A stretch of 64,000 nt of DNA from Actinoalloteichus caeruleus DSM 43889 (GTDB lineage Bacteria; Actinomycetota; Actinomycetes; Mycobacteriales; Pseudonocardiaceae): positions 1,488,001 through 1,552,000 of the forward strand of contig NZ_AUBJ02000001.1 in assembly GCF_000429185.2 (NCBI RefSeq). Direction: 5' to 3'. The translations under genes were made by a program, and so were the position numbers. Shown in pieces: positions 8,422-16,651 of this stretch. The notes beneath the pieces were generated by a model. That model made no database searches, was not told the DNA's origin, and was given only the letters and a program-made list of their open reading frames with translations. Numbering within the stretch: the first letter of the stretch is position 1; every line of letters starts with the position of its first letter.

Positions 8422-9008
8422 CAGGCCGTCTCCCGGTTCACACGGGGCGTGGCCGGCCGGGCAGGACCTGGCAGCGCCGTGGCGGCGGCGCGCCGGCGTT
8501 TGGCCTGGTACATGCCCCGGTCGGCGTGCGCGAGCAGGCCCGCCACGTCGACCGGGGCGCTCGAGGCGGCGGCGCCGATGCTGGCCGGGACGGTCAGGAC
8601 CAGGCCGCCGATGCGGTACGGCGCGGCCAGGGCGAGGGTGAGGTCCCGCGCCCGCCGGGTCGCGCGGGCCGGGTCGCACGGTCCGAGCCAGATCGCGAAC
8701 TCGTCCCCGTGCAAGCGCACGGGGACCTCGGTGGGGTCGGTGGCCTGGGTCAGCCGGTGCGCCACCGCCCGCAGGACACGGTCGCCGACCCGGTGGCCGT
8801 GGGTGTCGTTGACCGGCTTGAACCGGTCGAGGTCGAGGAGCAGCAACCCGACGGTGCCGTGGGTGGTGCGCGCGGCGACGTCGAGCAGACCGCTGCGGTT
8901 GGGCAGGCCGGTGAGTGGGTCGGTTCGCAGCTTGCGCCGCAGGTCGTCGCGCTCGGCGCGCACCGCGGCGAGCTCGGCGCGCAGCCGCCGACGGGAACGT
9001 GGGAACAT
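8421..9008 (-). CDS. GGDEF-domain protein (possible diguanylate cyclase)
   Basis: Protein of 195 aa. It has a short basic N-terminus, a coiled-coil-like RAELAAVRAERDDLRRKL helix (10-27), then a complete GGDEF domain: TDPLTGLPNR (29-38), LLLLDLDRFKPVND (55-68) and the active loop RLHGDEF (98-104). The first glycine of the signature is histidine; the GDEF residues that bind GTP and metal are kept. No RxxD inhibitory site lies before the loop. There is no membrane segment or other sensory domain. It would make cyclic di-GMP in the cytoplasm if active. ATG 9008 is used; the frame upstream is open only as a shadow of ssb. It lies between ssb and the replication genes. Confidence 0.85.
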   Translation of the reverse strand: MFPRSRRRLRAELAAVRAERDDLRRKLRTDPLTGLPNRSGLLDVAARTTHGTVGLLLLDLDRFKPVNDTHGHRVGDRVLRAVAHRLTQATDPTEVPVRLHGDEFAIWLGPCDPARATRRARDLTLALAAPYRIGGLVLTVPASIGAAASSAPVDVAGLLAHADRGMYQAKRRRAAATALPGPARPATPRVNRETA

Positions 9009-9036
9009 GACGGTGCTCCAATCGGAGTTGGGAGCA

Positions 9037-9077
9037 CCCGGGCCAGCCTGTTGCTGGCAGGCTGGGGCTGGCCCGGG
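9037..9077 (-). terminator. Hairpin between ssb and GGDEF gene
   Basis: CCCGGGCCAGCC (9037-9048) pairs perfectly with GGCTGGCCCGGG (9066-9077) around a 17-base loop containing a second small hairpin. Likely a terminator or attenuator after ssb. Confidence 0.6.
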
Positions 9078-9105
9078 CACCCGGGAGTGTGGTGCGTCTG
9101 CGGTG

Positions 9106-9540
9106 TCAGAAGGGCGGCTCGTCGACGGTCGCGCCACGGGTTCCCGTGGTCCACGGCTCGTCACTGGAACCGGCGGGGCTCCTGGTGGCCTTGGTGACCT
9201 TCGCGGTGGCCCACCGCAGCGACGGGCCCACCTCGTTGACGGACAGCTCAAACGCGGTGCGCTTCTGCCCGTCGTGCTCGTAGCTGCGCTGCCGCAGTTC
9301 CCCGGTGACGAGGACCCGCTGCCCCTTCGACAGGGACTCGGAGACGTGCTCGGCGTACTGTCGCCACACCGAGCAGCGCAGGAACGTGGCGTCCCCGTCC
9401 TCCCACTCGCCCGTCTGGTTACGGCGGCGGTCGTTGGCCGCGACGGTGAAGTTGCACACGGCCACCCCGGTTCCGGTGTAGCGGATCTCCGGGTCGGCGA
9501 CGAGGGTCCCGGTGACGACGATCTCGGGCAGGCCAGCCAT
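9106..9540 (-). CDS. ssb: Single-stranded DNA-binding protein
   Basis: SSB of 144 aa with an OB fold. It starts GLPEIVVTGTLVADPEIRYTGTG, then has VCNFTVAANDRR, FLRCSVWRQYAEHV and GQRVLVTGELRQRSYE. The acidic tip is VDEPPF, close to the canonical DDxPF that binds partner proteins. It should coat single-stranded DNA during replication of the excised element. ATG 9540 is the conserved start; the open frame upstream is only the G-rich repeat region. It is a second SSB alongside the host's, a common AICE cargo. Confidence 0.9.
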   Translation of the reverse strand: MAGLPEIVVTGTLVADPEIRYTGTGVAVCNFTVAANDRRRNQTGEWEDGDATFLRCSVWRQYAEHVSESLSKGQRVLVTGELRQRSYEHDGQKRTAFELSVNEVGPSLRWATAKVTKATRSPAGSSDEPWTTGTRGATVDEPPF

Positions 9541-9635
9541 GACAATCCCTCCAACTATGTGACTCTGTGTAGTCGTACGTGGGTGTGGTTGATCAGCACC
9601 GGGGAGGCCGGTGCGACCGTGTGTGCGTGGCGAGG

Positions 9636-9841
9636 TGTGGGGGGTGTGGGGGTCCCACGCCTCCCCCGGGGTGTGCGGCCCTACCCCCCGCAGAAGGGGG
9701 GTGGGCTGTGGGGGTCCCACACCCCCACAGGGACCCGATATCCCCAGGCAGATCCCCATATTCGGGTGTGGGGGTCCCACGTGGGAGGGGTGTGGGGGTG
9801 TGGGAGGGGTGTGGGACCCACTGTGGGAGGGGGTGTGGGGG
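9636..9841. repeat. TGTGGG repeat array, candidate clt or origin
   Basis: About 200 bases of G-rich repeats between ssb and the translocase gene. The 14-mer TGTGGGGGTCCCAC occurs three times exactly (9645-9658, 9707-9720, 9767-9780) at 62- and 60-base steps. Its GTGGG and CCCAC ends are inverted. TGTGGG then recurs at 9791, 9799, 9810, 9822 and 9834. In pSVH1-type plasmids TraB binds short repeats in the clt locus near the end of its gene, so placement fits. An origin or operator array is the alternative. Confidence 0.6.
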
Positions 9842-11899
9842 TTACTCGCGACCCCACTCGGCGACCTCGGCCGGCACCTCCACCTGCCCGGCGCGGATAC
9901 GCTCCGCAACCGCCTCGAGGTCGACCCGGGCGTAGCCACGCCGGGTCTCACCCCGCACGCTGAACGCGTGCGGAAGCGGCCTCACGTCGACAGCCCGAAG
10001 GAGACCTCCCAGCTTGTCGGGCTCCATGTCGAGGTCTCCGGCGAGGGTCGCGGTGTGGGCACGGTCGGCGGTGCCCATCACCTCGAGGAGCCGGCTGATC
10101 AACCGAGGCAGGCCCGCCACCTCGACCGGGGCGGTGGTGGGGACGGTGATCGAGGGCCACGCCGACGGGTCGGACCAGTCGACTTCTCCACCGCCCGCAA
10201 CGAGCGGTGCGGGTTGCGCGAACACCGTGGCGGCGTCGTCGAGCTGGTCCAGCGGCGAGGTCGTCGCAGCGCCGCCCGGCTCCGCTGCTGCAGACGCAAG
10301 GGGGACGTCCTCGGCGTCGTCGCCGTCGTCGAACAGGTGGGAGGTCCGGTCCCAGTCCCACCGGCCTGTGTAGTCCGGCCCGGCGACCTCGGCGCTGGCG
10401 GCGTCGAGGGCCGGCCGGGACCCGGCCACGGCGATGGCCAGGTTCTCCAACGCGTCGCCCACGAGACGGAAGCCCTTGAACGGCCTGGGGTTGCCACTCG
10501 CGTCCTGTAGGTAGAGGCCACAGCCCGGATACGGGATGTCGCCCGGGGACGCCTTGCACTGCCAGCCGAACAGATAGCCCAGCTCCTCGGGGTCCTGCAC
10601 CGACATGGACACCCTCGCGCGAGCCTGTTTAAGAATGCTCGTAGACCCGATGACTTCGGTCGTCGCGCGCAAGCCGCAGAAGACGATGTTGACCCCCACC
10701 GACCTCCCGATGGCCTGGATTTCCTCGAGGTCGTCTGCGACCTGCCGGTGCTTGGTCCGCTCCCCCATGACCTCGCGGCACTCGTCGACCACGATCACGA
10801 TTTCCGGGACGTCCGGCGACACAGGGATCTTGTCGTCCCCCGCCTCCCGCATGAGGCGGCGGTGCGCTACCTTCCGTCTCTTGGCGATCCGCAGCGCCGC
10901 CGCCGTCATCTTCGCGGCTTCCCGGCCGGTATCGGCGACCCAGTCGACAGCGGGTCGCGGCACGTCGTCCCGCTCCCACCACGGCCGGATCCACGGCAGG
11001 CTCATGCCGCCGCCGTTGAGGTCGATGTGCCACACGAGCGTGTCGACGCACCGCACGAGACCCGCGTTGATGACCTGGAGTTGGTTCGTCTTGCCGCCCC
11101 CCTTCTGACCGGTGAGCAGCATCGTGTCCTGTCGGAGGGAGATTCCGGCGTCACTGCCGTCTCTGTGCAGTCCGATGGGGATCGGATTGTTGATGGTCAG
11201 CGGCGTGAGGTCGGTGGGGTAGTCGAGGGTGGCGGCTTGCACGTTGGTGGTGGCGACGCGGATCAGCGCCAGGCGCCGCGACACCCCTGGGCCGACCTCG
11301 ACTCCGCAGCCCGCCGGCAGATCGGCGTCCGCTGCCAGGGCCTCAGCAGCGGTAGCCAGGTCACGCCAGGACTTTCCCCCCTCGGGCAGCTCGACATCCA
11401 GGGTGTACCCCGTCCCGGTCTCCCACTGCTCCACCCCAACGACCCGGGCGCCCGCGATGCCGCACACCCGGGCCAGGCGGGCTTCCCACTCCGCCCCCGT
11501 CCTGGCCCGGCGGGTGGCCAGCATGATGCGGTGCGCCCGGTCAGCCGACCGCTGATCGGTGGCGGTGACGAGCCGGGCGGTGGCGTACCCGGCCACACTC
11601 AGGCAGGCCAGCGACGCCAGCGACGTCACCGACCACGGGGTGGTCGCGATGGACCAGGCCACCCAGCCCCCGGCGGCGGCCCAGCAGCCGGTGCGGTGCC
11701 ACCGCCGCGCCGCCGTCGCGCCCATGGTGGCGACCGCGTGGCCGAGGGCGCCGACGCCCGCAGCCCCGAGCGCCCAGGTGGGCGGCACGTCAGCGAGAGA
11801 TCCGACCATGCTCGTTGCGGCGGCGCCCCCGGCGGCGTTGAGGGTGGCCAGCCCGGGTGTGTGATGGGCCGACCAGTCCAGGTGCCTTTCCTTCGGCAT
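9842..11899 (-). CDS. FtsK/TraB-type DNA translocase
   Basis: Conjugative transfer ATPase of 685 aa, the single motor protein that moves double-stranded element DNA between mycelia. Two membrane stretches lie within residues 40-110. Walker A is TGQKGGGKT (263-271) and Walker B EIVIVVDE (366-373). The C-terminal 80 residues resemble the FtsK gamma/TraB winged helix that reads DNA repeats: HTATLAGDLDMEPDKLGGLLRAV, then GYARVDLEAVAERI. ATG 11899 is chosen for AAAGGAGG six bases ahead. Repeats just beyond its stop are the likely DNA target. It should sit at the hyphal membrane as a hexamer, as is known for the family. Confidence 0.92.
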   Translation of the reverse strand: MPKERHLDWSAHHTPGLATLNAAGGAAATSMVGSLADVPPTWALGAAGVGALGHAVATMGATAARRWHRTGCWAAAGGWVAWSIATTPWSVTSLASLACLSVAGYATARLVTATDQRSADRAHRIMLATRRARTGAEWEARLARVCGIAGARVVGVEQWETGTGYTLDVELPEGGKSWRDLATAAEALAADADLPAGCGVEVGPGVSRRLALIRVATTNVQAATLDYPTDLTPLTINNPIPIGLHRDGSDAGISLRQDTMLLTGQKGGGKTNQLQVINAGLVRCVDTLVWHIDLNGGGMSLPWIRPWWERDDVPRPAVDWVADTGREAAKMTAAALRIAKRRKVAHRRLMREAGDDKIPVSPDVPEIVIVVDECREVMGERTKHRQVADDLEEIQAIGRSVGVNIVFCGLRATTEVIGSTSILKQARARVSMSVQDPEELGYLFGWQCKASPGDIPYPGCGLYLQDASGNPRPFKGFRLVGDALENLAIAVAGSRPALDAASAEVAGPDYTGRWDWDRTSHLFDDGDDAEDVPLASAAAEPGGAATTSPLDQLDDAATVFAQPAPLVAGGGEVDWSDPSAWPSITVPTTAPVEVAGLPRLISRLLEVMGTADRAHTATLAGDLDMEPDKLGGLLRAVDVRPLPHAFSVRGETRRGYARVDLEAVAERIRAGQVEVPAEVAEWGRE

Positions 11900-11912
11900 C
11901 AGGTACCTCCTT

Positions 11913-13541
11913 TCAGACGTTCCACTTGTTCTCGCCGGGCCTCGGCGCCTCGGCGCGGTGCAGGTCGACCGCGTGCGCGCCACGGAAGGTGGCGGGCATT
12001 TCGGCGGCGGCGGCGGCCGCGTTGCCGAGCGGCTGGTACACGCGGGCGAGGGATTCGATGACGGCGGGGTTCAGCGGCCACCGGTCTTGCCCGGTCCGCG
12101 TGAATGTGGCCAGCGCGAGTGCCAGGTGTGCGATGCTCTCGCCCCACTGCCCGAGGTCGGAGGCGAAATCGGTCATTCTTTCCGGGTCGTACCTGCTAGC
12201 GCGGACGTGCATTTCAGCGGCGAGATCGGAGATGAGGAAGCGGGACATGCCGTGACCTCCTGTTCGTGCGATACCCGGCTGAAGAGCCAGGCGGGAAGCG
12301 GGATCGAGCGTCATGCCGGTCGCCGCGGCGGCGGTGGCCACGGGCTCGGCGTCGTCGAGTGCGGGTCTGGTCAGGGCCCCGGCCGGGGCGGGGGCGGGGG
12401 CGGGGGCGGGAACGTGCTGTGTGGGTCCGCCGCTGCTGTGGCCACGGACCGCGTCGGCGACGACCCAGAGCGGGTCTCTTGCGGTTCCCCGTCCCCGTCC
12501 GGTCGGGGACGGGGGCTCCCAGCGGGGATCGCGGGGGCGGTCCCGCCACCAGCGGCGGAGCCCGGTCCACCAGGGCGCGCCGGAGCTGGGCGGTGTCCCG
12601 CCCCCGTCGGTCGGGGGCGGGGCTCCCCCACCAGCGGCGGGGGGGATGGTGGGCGGGGTGGATCGCCCCGGACCCCCGCCGGGCAGCGGCAGGGGGTGCG
12701 GACCGGTCGTCGTCGGCCGTCCGCCCCCACCACCGCCCGGCCGGCCGCTGCTGGTGCTGGTGCCGCCACCCGCCGCGCTGGGGGTGCCCCCACCACGCCA
12801 CGGCCACCGCCCCGGGGACCGCGACTTCGGTGGCTTAGGGCCTCGCCCGCCCCCGGCCCCCGGGGCGGGCGAGGCCCCACCGGCCCACGGGGACTCCCCG
12901 CCAGTCGCGCTAGCCCTGCCAGGGCTGCCTGGGGCGGATGTTCCGGGACCACGGGCGCCCCCGGCCGTCCGTCGGCCGCCCCGCCCCCCTGCCGGGGCCG
13001 ACCCGCTGCCCGGCGGGGCCGACCCGCGTGGTCCCGCCGGACCGAGCCCGGGCGTCCGGGCGGGTGACCGCGTCAGGCGGCCATCAGCCGCCCCGGCGGC
13101 CCGCCGGGCCCGACGACGGCGGGCCGCCCCGAGGAGACCGCTGGCTCCGAGGAGCCCGCCTGTCCCGTTCTTCCGGCGGGCGCCGAGTCCGGTGCCCGTG
13201 GCGGGCGCTCCGGGCTCCCCGCCACGGGCACCGTTGGCGGCGCGGGAACGTCGTCGGGCCCGGCGGGCCGCCGCCACCGCCGCACCCACCCCCGCCACCC
13301 CCACCGCGGCGGCCAGGCCAGCCGGCCCCGCCACGTAGGTCGCCGTCGAGCCCACGATGGTCGCGGCTTCGGCCGCCCCCACGGCAGCGGCGGAGCCGGG
13401 GACCACGAGCGGCGCCGGCCTTGCCCCCCGTTTCTCCGTCTCCTTCGGCTGCTCCTGCTCCTGCTCCGGGTCCTGCTGCCCGGTCGGCACGAGGACGACC
13501 GCGGGCGGGTCGACAACCTCGCCGTCTGGCTCGCTACTCAT
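11913..13541 (-). CDS. Pro/Gly-rich membrane protein, transfer-linked
   Basis: Protein of 542 aa in three parts. Residues 1-45 are acidic and Gln/Glu-rich. About 46-95 hold one or two hydrophobic segments (AAVGAAEAATIVGSTATYVAGPAGLAAAVG) ended by a basic RRARRRS. Then about 300 residues are disordered Gly/Pro/Ser/Arg sequence. The last 115 (from MSRFLISDLAAEM) form a compact helical domain. The family is not recognised, but long low-complexity membrane proteins beside the translocase are usual in AICEs and Streptomyces plasmids, where they help spreading within the mycelium. AGGGAGGA precedes ATG 13541; the gene ends 14 bases before the translocase start. Confidence 0.65.
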   Translation of the reverse strand: MSSEPDGEVVDPPAVVLVPTGQQDPEQEQEQPKETEKRGARPAPLVVPGSAAAVGAAEAATIVGSTATYVAGPAGLAAAVGVAGVGAAVAAARRARRRSRAANGARGGEPGAPATGTGLGARRKNGTGGLLGASGLLGAARRRRARRAAGAADGRLTRSPARTPGLGPAGPRGSAPPGSGSAPAGGRGGRRTAGGARGPGTSAPGSPGRASATGGESPWAGGASPAPGAGGGRGPKPPKSRSPGRWPWRGGGTPSAAGGGTSTSSGRPGGGGGGRPTTTGPHPLPLPGGGPGRSTPPTIPPAAGGGAPPPTDGGGTPPSSGAPWWTGLRRWWRDRPRDPRWEPPSPTGRGRGTARDPLWVVADAVRGHSSGGPTQHVPAPAPAPAPAGALTRPALDDAEPVATAAAATGMTLDPASRLALQPGIARTGGHGMSRFLISDLAAEMHVRASRYDPERMTDFASDLGQWGESIAHLALALATFTRTGQDRWPLNPAVIESLARVYQPLGNAAAAAAEMPATFRGAHAVDLHRAEAPRPGENKWNV

Positions 13542-13561
13542 GTGCTTCCTCCCTGATATGC

Positions 13562-13595
13562 GGCGGGGGGCGGCCCGATCGGGCCGCCCCCCGCC
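13562..13595 (-). terminator. 34-bp perfect palindrome in tra unit
   Basis: GGCGGGGGGCGGCCCGA (13562-13578) and its exact complement (13579-13595) fill the gap between the 95-aa and 542-aa genes. As RNA it forms a very stable hairpin, probably reducing read-through into the transfer genes. Confidence 0.65.
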
Positions 13596-13607
13596 TTGCT
13601 GAACTGA

Positions 13608-13895
13608 TCAGTCGTCTCCGAACACCGTGGCGTCGTCGATTTCCCAGGCCAGGCTCACGTATGCCTCGATCACGTCCGGCATCTCGGCGAGTGACGCCCC
13701 GAGGTGTTCGGCCGCCTCGTCCAGCAGTGCGAGCGCGCGCTCGTCGCGCATCCGCCGGGACACCGCCGCCAAGCGCCTCCAGCAGGCGGCGCGAGTCAGC
13801 CACGCGCCGCGCCCGGTCTCCGTGCTCCGGGCGGCCCGGCTGAGCGCCGCCCGGCTTTCCTCAACGAACCTGTCGGTGCGCGTGGCGTGTGTCAT
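13608..13895 (-). CDS. AICE hypothetical protein, 95 aa
   Basis: Helical, charged protein: basic N-terminal half (RAALSRAARSTETGRGAWLTRAACWRR) and acidic C-terminal half ending EIDDATVFGDD. No family recognised. Its ATG overlaps the stop of the DUF2637 gene by one base, so the two are probably co-translated. A strong hairpin follows it. Reality is supported by spacing and codon use. Confidence 0.65.
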   Translation of the reverse strand: MTHATRTDRFVEESRAALSRAARSTETGRGAWLTRAACWRRLAAVSRRMRDERALALLDEAAEHLGASLAEMPDVIEAYVSLAWEIDDATVFGDD

Positions 13896-14860
13896 CAGGT
13901 CTCCTCACGTACGGTTCGGATGGCTGCGAGCTGGTCACGGCCCCAGCGGTCGGTGCGACCGAAGAGGTCACCGAGCGTCGCGCCGGAAATTTCCAAGCCC
14001 GCGTCGAGCGCGGTCCGGGCGTACTCCCTGGCAGCGTTCCGGCGGTCTGCGGCGGACGCGTCCGCCGGAACGGTGGGCACACGCGGCCACGCCTCGGTCT
14101 GCGTGTCGGTGCCGACGTCACCCTCGTTCTCCGGCGAGGTTTCCGCTTGCGGCTCCATGTACTCCTCGGGCGGAACGGCCGCCGGCAGGCGGTCGGTCGC
14201 CGGCAGGCGGTCGGTCGCCGGGTACGGAGAGCGCAGCGGGGACGCCAGCGACGTGTCGTCAGTGAGCGCGCGCGCCTGCACGTCTGGATCACCACCACCG
14301 CCGCACCCGCTCATCGTGGGTGTCGGAGAGTGTGGGACAGAGCGTCCCTGAGCCCACCCGTCGGCAGACGACGGTTCTCCCTGCTCACCGGTCGGCGACG
14401 TGGGCCTGAGCTGTCGCAACAGGAGCTCGCTGGCGAGCGCCAACGCAATCGGCGGCCACGCGGCGACCGCCCACGTCACCCACTCCACATACGCGCCCCA
14501 GGGCACGTCGCCGAGAATCTCCGCCCGCTGTTCCGCCGTCAGCGTCGTAGCCGGAACGTGAATCCCCGCGGCCAAGATGTTTGCGGCAAGGCTGGCTGCC
14601 AACCCCGCGACCACCGCCATCGTCGCCACGAACGGCAACGGGTCCCCGGAACGCGATGTCGTGTACAACACCAGCGATCCGGCGACGACCAGGCCATCCA
14701 CCGACAGCGGAAGAAGAGGCGCCCGCCACCCCTCCCCCGCCAACACTCCCAGGACGCGGAGGTGCTCGAAGGACACGACCGCGGCGACGATCGCCACGAT
14801 CAGAACCGCGCCCACGGTCACCAGCGGCACGACGTCGGGTACACGTTCCGCCCGGCTCAT
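13895..14860 (-). CDS. DUF2637 membrane protein (spread-type)
   Basis: Protein of 321 aa with four hydrophobic segments in the first 150 residues, matching DUF2637: PLVTVGAVLIVAIVAAVVSFEH, then LPLSVDGLVVAGSLVLY, and a later WAVAAWPPIALALASELLL. The C-terminal half is hydrophilic, with ATDRLP repeated twice in tandem (an 18-base repeat in DNA near 14190-14220), then a helix-rich end. DUF2637 proteins are common in AICEs and Streptomyces plasmids and are thought to act in intramycelial spread. ATG 14860 overlaps the upstream stop (ATGA). Confidence 0.8.
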   Translation of the reverse strand: MSRAERVPDVVPLVTVGAVLIVAIVAAVVSFEHLRVLGVLAGEGWRAPLLPLSVDGLVVAGSLVLYTTSRSGDPLPFVATMAVVAGLAASLAANILAAGIHVPATTLTAEQRAEILGDVPWGAYVEWVTWAVAAWPPIALALASELLLRQLRPTSPTGEQGEPSSADGWAQGRSVPHSPTPTMSGCGGGGDPDVQARALTDDTSLASPLRSPYPATDRLPATDRLPAAVPPEEYMEPQAETSPENEGDVGTDTQTEAWPRVPTVPADASAADRRNAAREYARTALDAGLEISGATLGDLFGRTDRWGRDQLAAIRTVREET

Positions 14861-15726
14861 GCCGCCCCCCGGTCGACGTCGTAGTGCTCCGTGGCCAGGC
14901 GCACGAGGTCGTCCAGCTCGACGTGGGACGGCAGGTCCGCGACCACACTCGCGTCCACCGAGCTCCACACGGTGACCTGGACAGCGCCGAGGTCGCCGAG
15001 TCCGCCCGTCGCTGCCAGATCGGACCGGCCGGTGGGGCGGGTCGGGCCGCACTCGATCCGGGGGCTAGCCATCGTTCTCGCCCAGGCCAGCAGCGGCGCG
15101 ACGCCCAGACCCACCACGACGGTGGCGCGCCGCGCCGTGTAGTCATCGCCATCGCGGTAGAAGTCAATCGCTCTCACCTTGAGGGACGGGTGGCGTTGCA
15201 AGTGCTGACCGAGGACCCGGAACACAGCGGCGGTCGGGTTCATGCCTTGCTTCGGGTTGCGCGGGCGGGTGGGCTCGTCGGGCAGGGAGACCCTCCGACG
15301 GCTGGCAGACTGCCAGGACCTCCACATTCGGCGAATGACGTCCGCGCCGACCGGGGCGGCCCGTAGGGCATCGCGGGCGATGCAGGTAGCGAGCGGCACG
15401 TGGAGGAAGCTCGAGATGAGGAGTCGGGCACCCCCGGCGTCCGCCAGCCGTCGGAGGGCCCGTTCAGCCCGCTCCGTGAGGAGCGTGTCGTGCACGATGA
15501 TCACCTCCATTCCGAAGTCGAGGGCCTCGCGGATCCGCGAGTGCTGTATCCGGGTGACGCGCGCCTCGGCTTCGCCGTGGGTGACACCGAGTGCGGCGCG
15601 AACCTCATCCCGGCTGATGGAAAGGACGGAGGCGCCGTGCGTGGCGAGCTGGAGGGCGACCCACTCCGCCCACGTCGTCTTGCCCGACCCGGGCAAGCCG
15701 CGGGTCGCAATGATGACCTGAGACAC
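14857..15726 (-). CDS. P-loop kinase/ATPase, polynucleotide-kinase-like
   Basis: Protein of 289 aa starting at GTG 15726 with AAAGGGG ahead. Walker A is RGLPGSGKTTWAE at residues 9-21, followed by SISRDEVR and MEVIIVHDTLL, the layout of small P-loop kinases such as the T4 polynucleotide kinase 5'-kinase domain or zeta-type kinases. The second half (from about 150) is not recognised. The substrate cannot be told from sequence: RNA or DNA 5' ends, or a small molecule. The stop overlaps the DUF2637 ATG. The open frame extends upstream of 15726 but only as a shadow. Confidence 0.75.
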   Translation of the reverse strand: MSQVIIATRGLPGSGKTTWAEWVALQLATHGASVLSISRDEVRAALGVTHGEAEARVTRIQHSRIREALDFGMEVIIVHDTLLTERAERALRRLADAGGARLLISSFLHVPLATCIARDALRAAPVGADVIRRMWRSWQSASRRRVSLPDEPTRPRNPKQGMNPTAAVFRVLGQHLQRHPSLKVRAIDFYRDGDDYTARRATVVVGLGVAPLLAWARTMASPRIECGPTRPTGRSDLAATGGLGDLGAVQVTVWSSVDASVVADLPSHVELDDLVRLATEHYDVDRGAA

Positions 15727-15802
15727 TGAGTGCCCCTTTCGTGTGTTGGGGGGGGATGGACCGTGGACGGGCGGAGCCGGCAAGCAGGCCCGCCCACGGG
15801 CG

Positions 15803-16033
15803 TCAGACCTCGACGTAGTCGCGGAGCACGACCCCGGCCACGGCGCCCTCGTCCGCCGTGCCGATCGGGATGCACGTGACGCGGTCGGGGTCGTGCCAGC
15901 ACTCCGGTTGCTCCCAGCCGGCGATGGCGGCCATGAGTTGGCGGGCCTCGTCCTCGGACGAGGCGACGACGACGCCGGCGACGGTCTCCTCGACGTCGCA
16001 TCGGTCTGTGCGTGCCAGGTGCCAGATGCGCAT
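15803..16033 (-). CDS. AICE hypothetical protein, 76 aa
   Basis: Acidic small protein beginning MRIWHLARTDRCDVEETVAGVVVASSEDEARQL, the pattern of a beta-alpha unit, and ending VVLRDYVEV. AGAGGAAG lies six bases before ATG 16033. No family recognised. It is the second gene of the leftward unit that starts at 16363. Confidence 0.65.
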   Translation of the reverse strand: MRIWHLARTDRCDVEETVAGVVVASSEDEARQLMAAIAGWEQPECWHDPDRVTCIPIGTADEGAVAGVVLRDYVEV

Positions 16034-16057
16034 TGCTTCCTCTCTATGGGGGCGGGT

Positions 16058-16363
16058 TCAGGCGGCGGCGTCCACCGCCGCGCCGAGGACGCGCACGCGG
16101 TGAAGTGGGATGACCTGGCCCAGCCGGCGGGTCGCCGGGGTGGTGTGGGCGATCGACCGGCGGCGGGCGTACCGCACGCGCTCCGCTGCTTCCTGGCGCC
16201 GGGCGCGGGACAGGCGCTGAACGGCGAGGTCGCCCCCGCCGGTGAGCAGCACCGCGCACTCGGCGTCCACCACTGCCACGCCGGCGTCGATGAGGGGGCC
16301 CTCGAGCTCGATGGCCGCGAGGTCCCGGTCGGCGGGTTCCTCGAGTTCGTACGTGTCATGCAT
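16058..16363 (-). CDS. AICE hypothetical protein, 101 aa
   Basis: First gene of the long leftward unit. ATG 16363 (MHDTYELEEPADRDL) is preceded by GAAAGGAAG; an open frame further upstream is not supported. The protein is acidic at the start, then has an Arg-rich segment (SRARRQEAAERVRYARRRS). No family recognised. The gap to the GntR gene holds three palindromic operators, so this gene's promoter is probably under that repressor. Confidence 0.65.
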   Translation of the reverse strand: MHDTYELEEPADRDLAAIELEGPLIDAGVAVVDAECAVLLTGGGDLAVQRLSRARRQEAAERVRYARRRSIAHTTPATRRLGQVIPLHRVRVLGAAVDAAA

Positions 16364-16562
16364 TGCTTCTTCCTTTCTCTCTGGGGAGCCATGAAGACCA
16401 GCGCAACCGATGTTTGCGCTGGTCAACATGGGTCCCGGTGCCGTATCAGGCACCGGAAAAAGGGCGCAAAAAGTCCACTATGGAAATGTCAAAGAACCAG
16501 CGTCAGAGGACCTTCGGCTGGGTCGCCGCGCGTCCCCTGACTACCTCTTGAACCCTATCCAA

Positions 16563-16635
16563 CTGGCTTAAGCCAGCTCGATGAGATCAGTAGAGCATGC
16601 TGGCTTAAGCCAGTCAAGCCCCTGGCTCAAGCCAG
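16563..16635. promoter_or_regulatory. Three operators of the GntR repressor
   Basis: CTGGCTTAAGCCAG occurs at 16563-16576 and 16600-16613, with a one-base variant CTGGCTCAAGCCAG at 16622-16635, ending 16 bases before the GTG of the repressor. The 14-bp palindromes are exact. They lie between divergent genes, so the repressor should control itself and the leftward element operon. Confidence 0.85.
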
Positions 16636-16651
16636 TTTGTAGACTGGTGCT

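Noticed and set aside
9106-9951. Long ssb frame extending upstream through the G-rich repeats
   Set aside because: Homology starts at ATG 9540; the extra codons are translated repeat DNA without protein character.
12300-13100. Tandem GC repeats in the Pro/Gly-rich gene as a possible origin
   Set aside because: The repeats follow codon periods for Gly, Pro and Arg in a disordered region; no regular iteron spacing.
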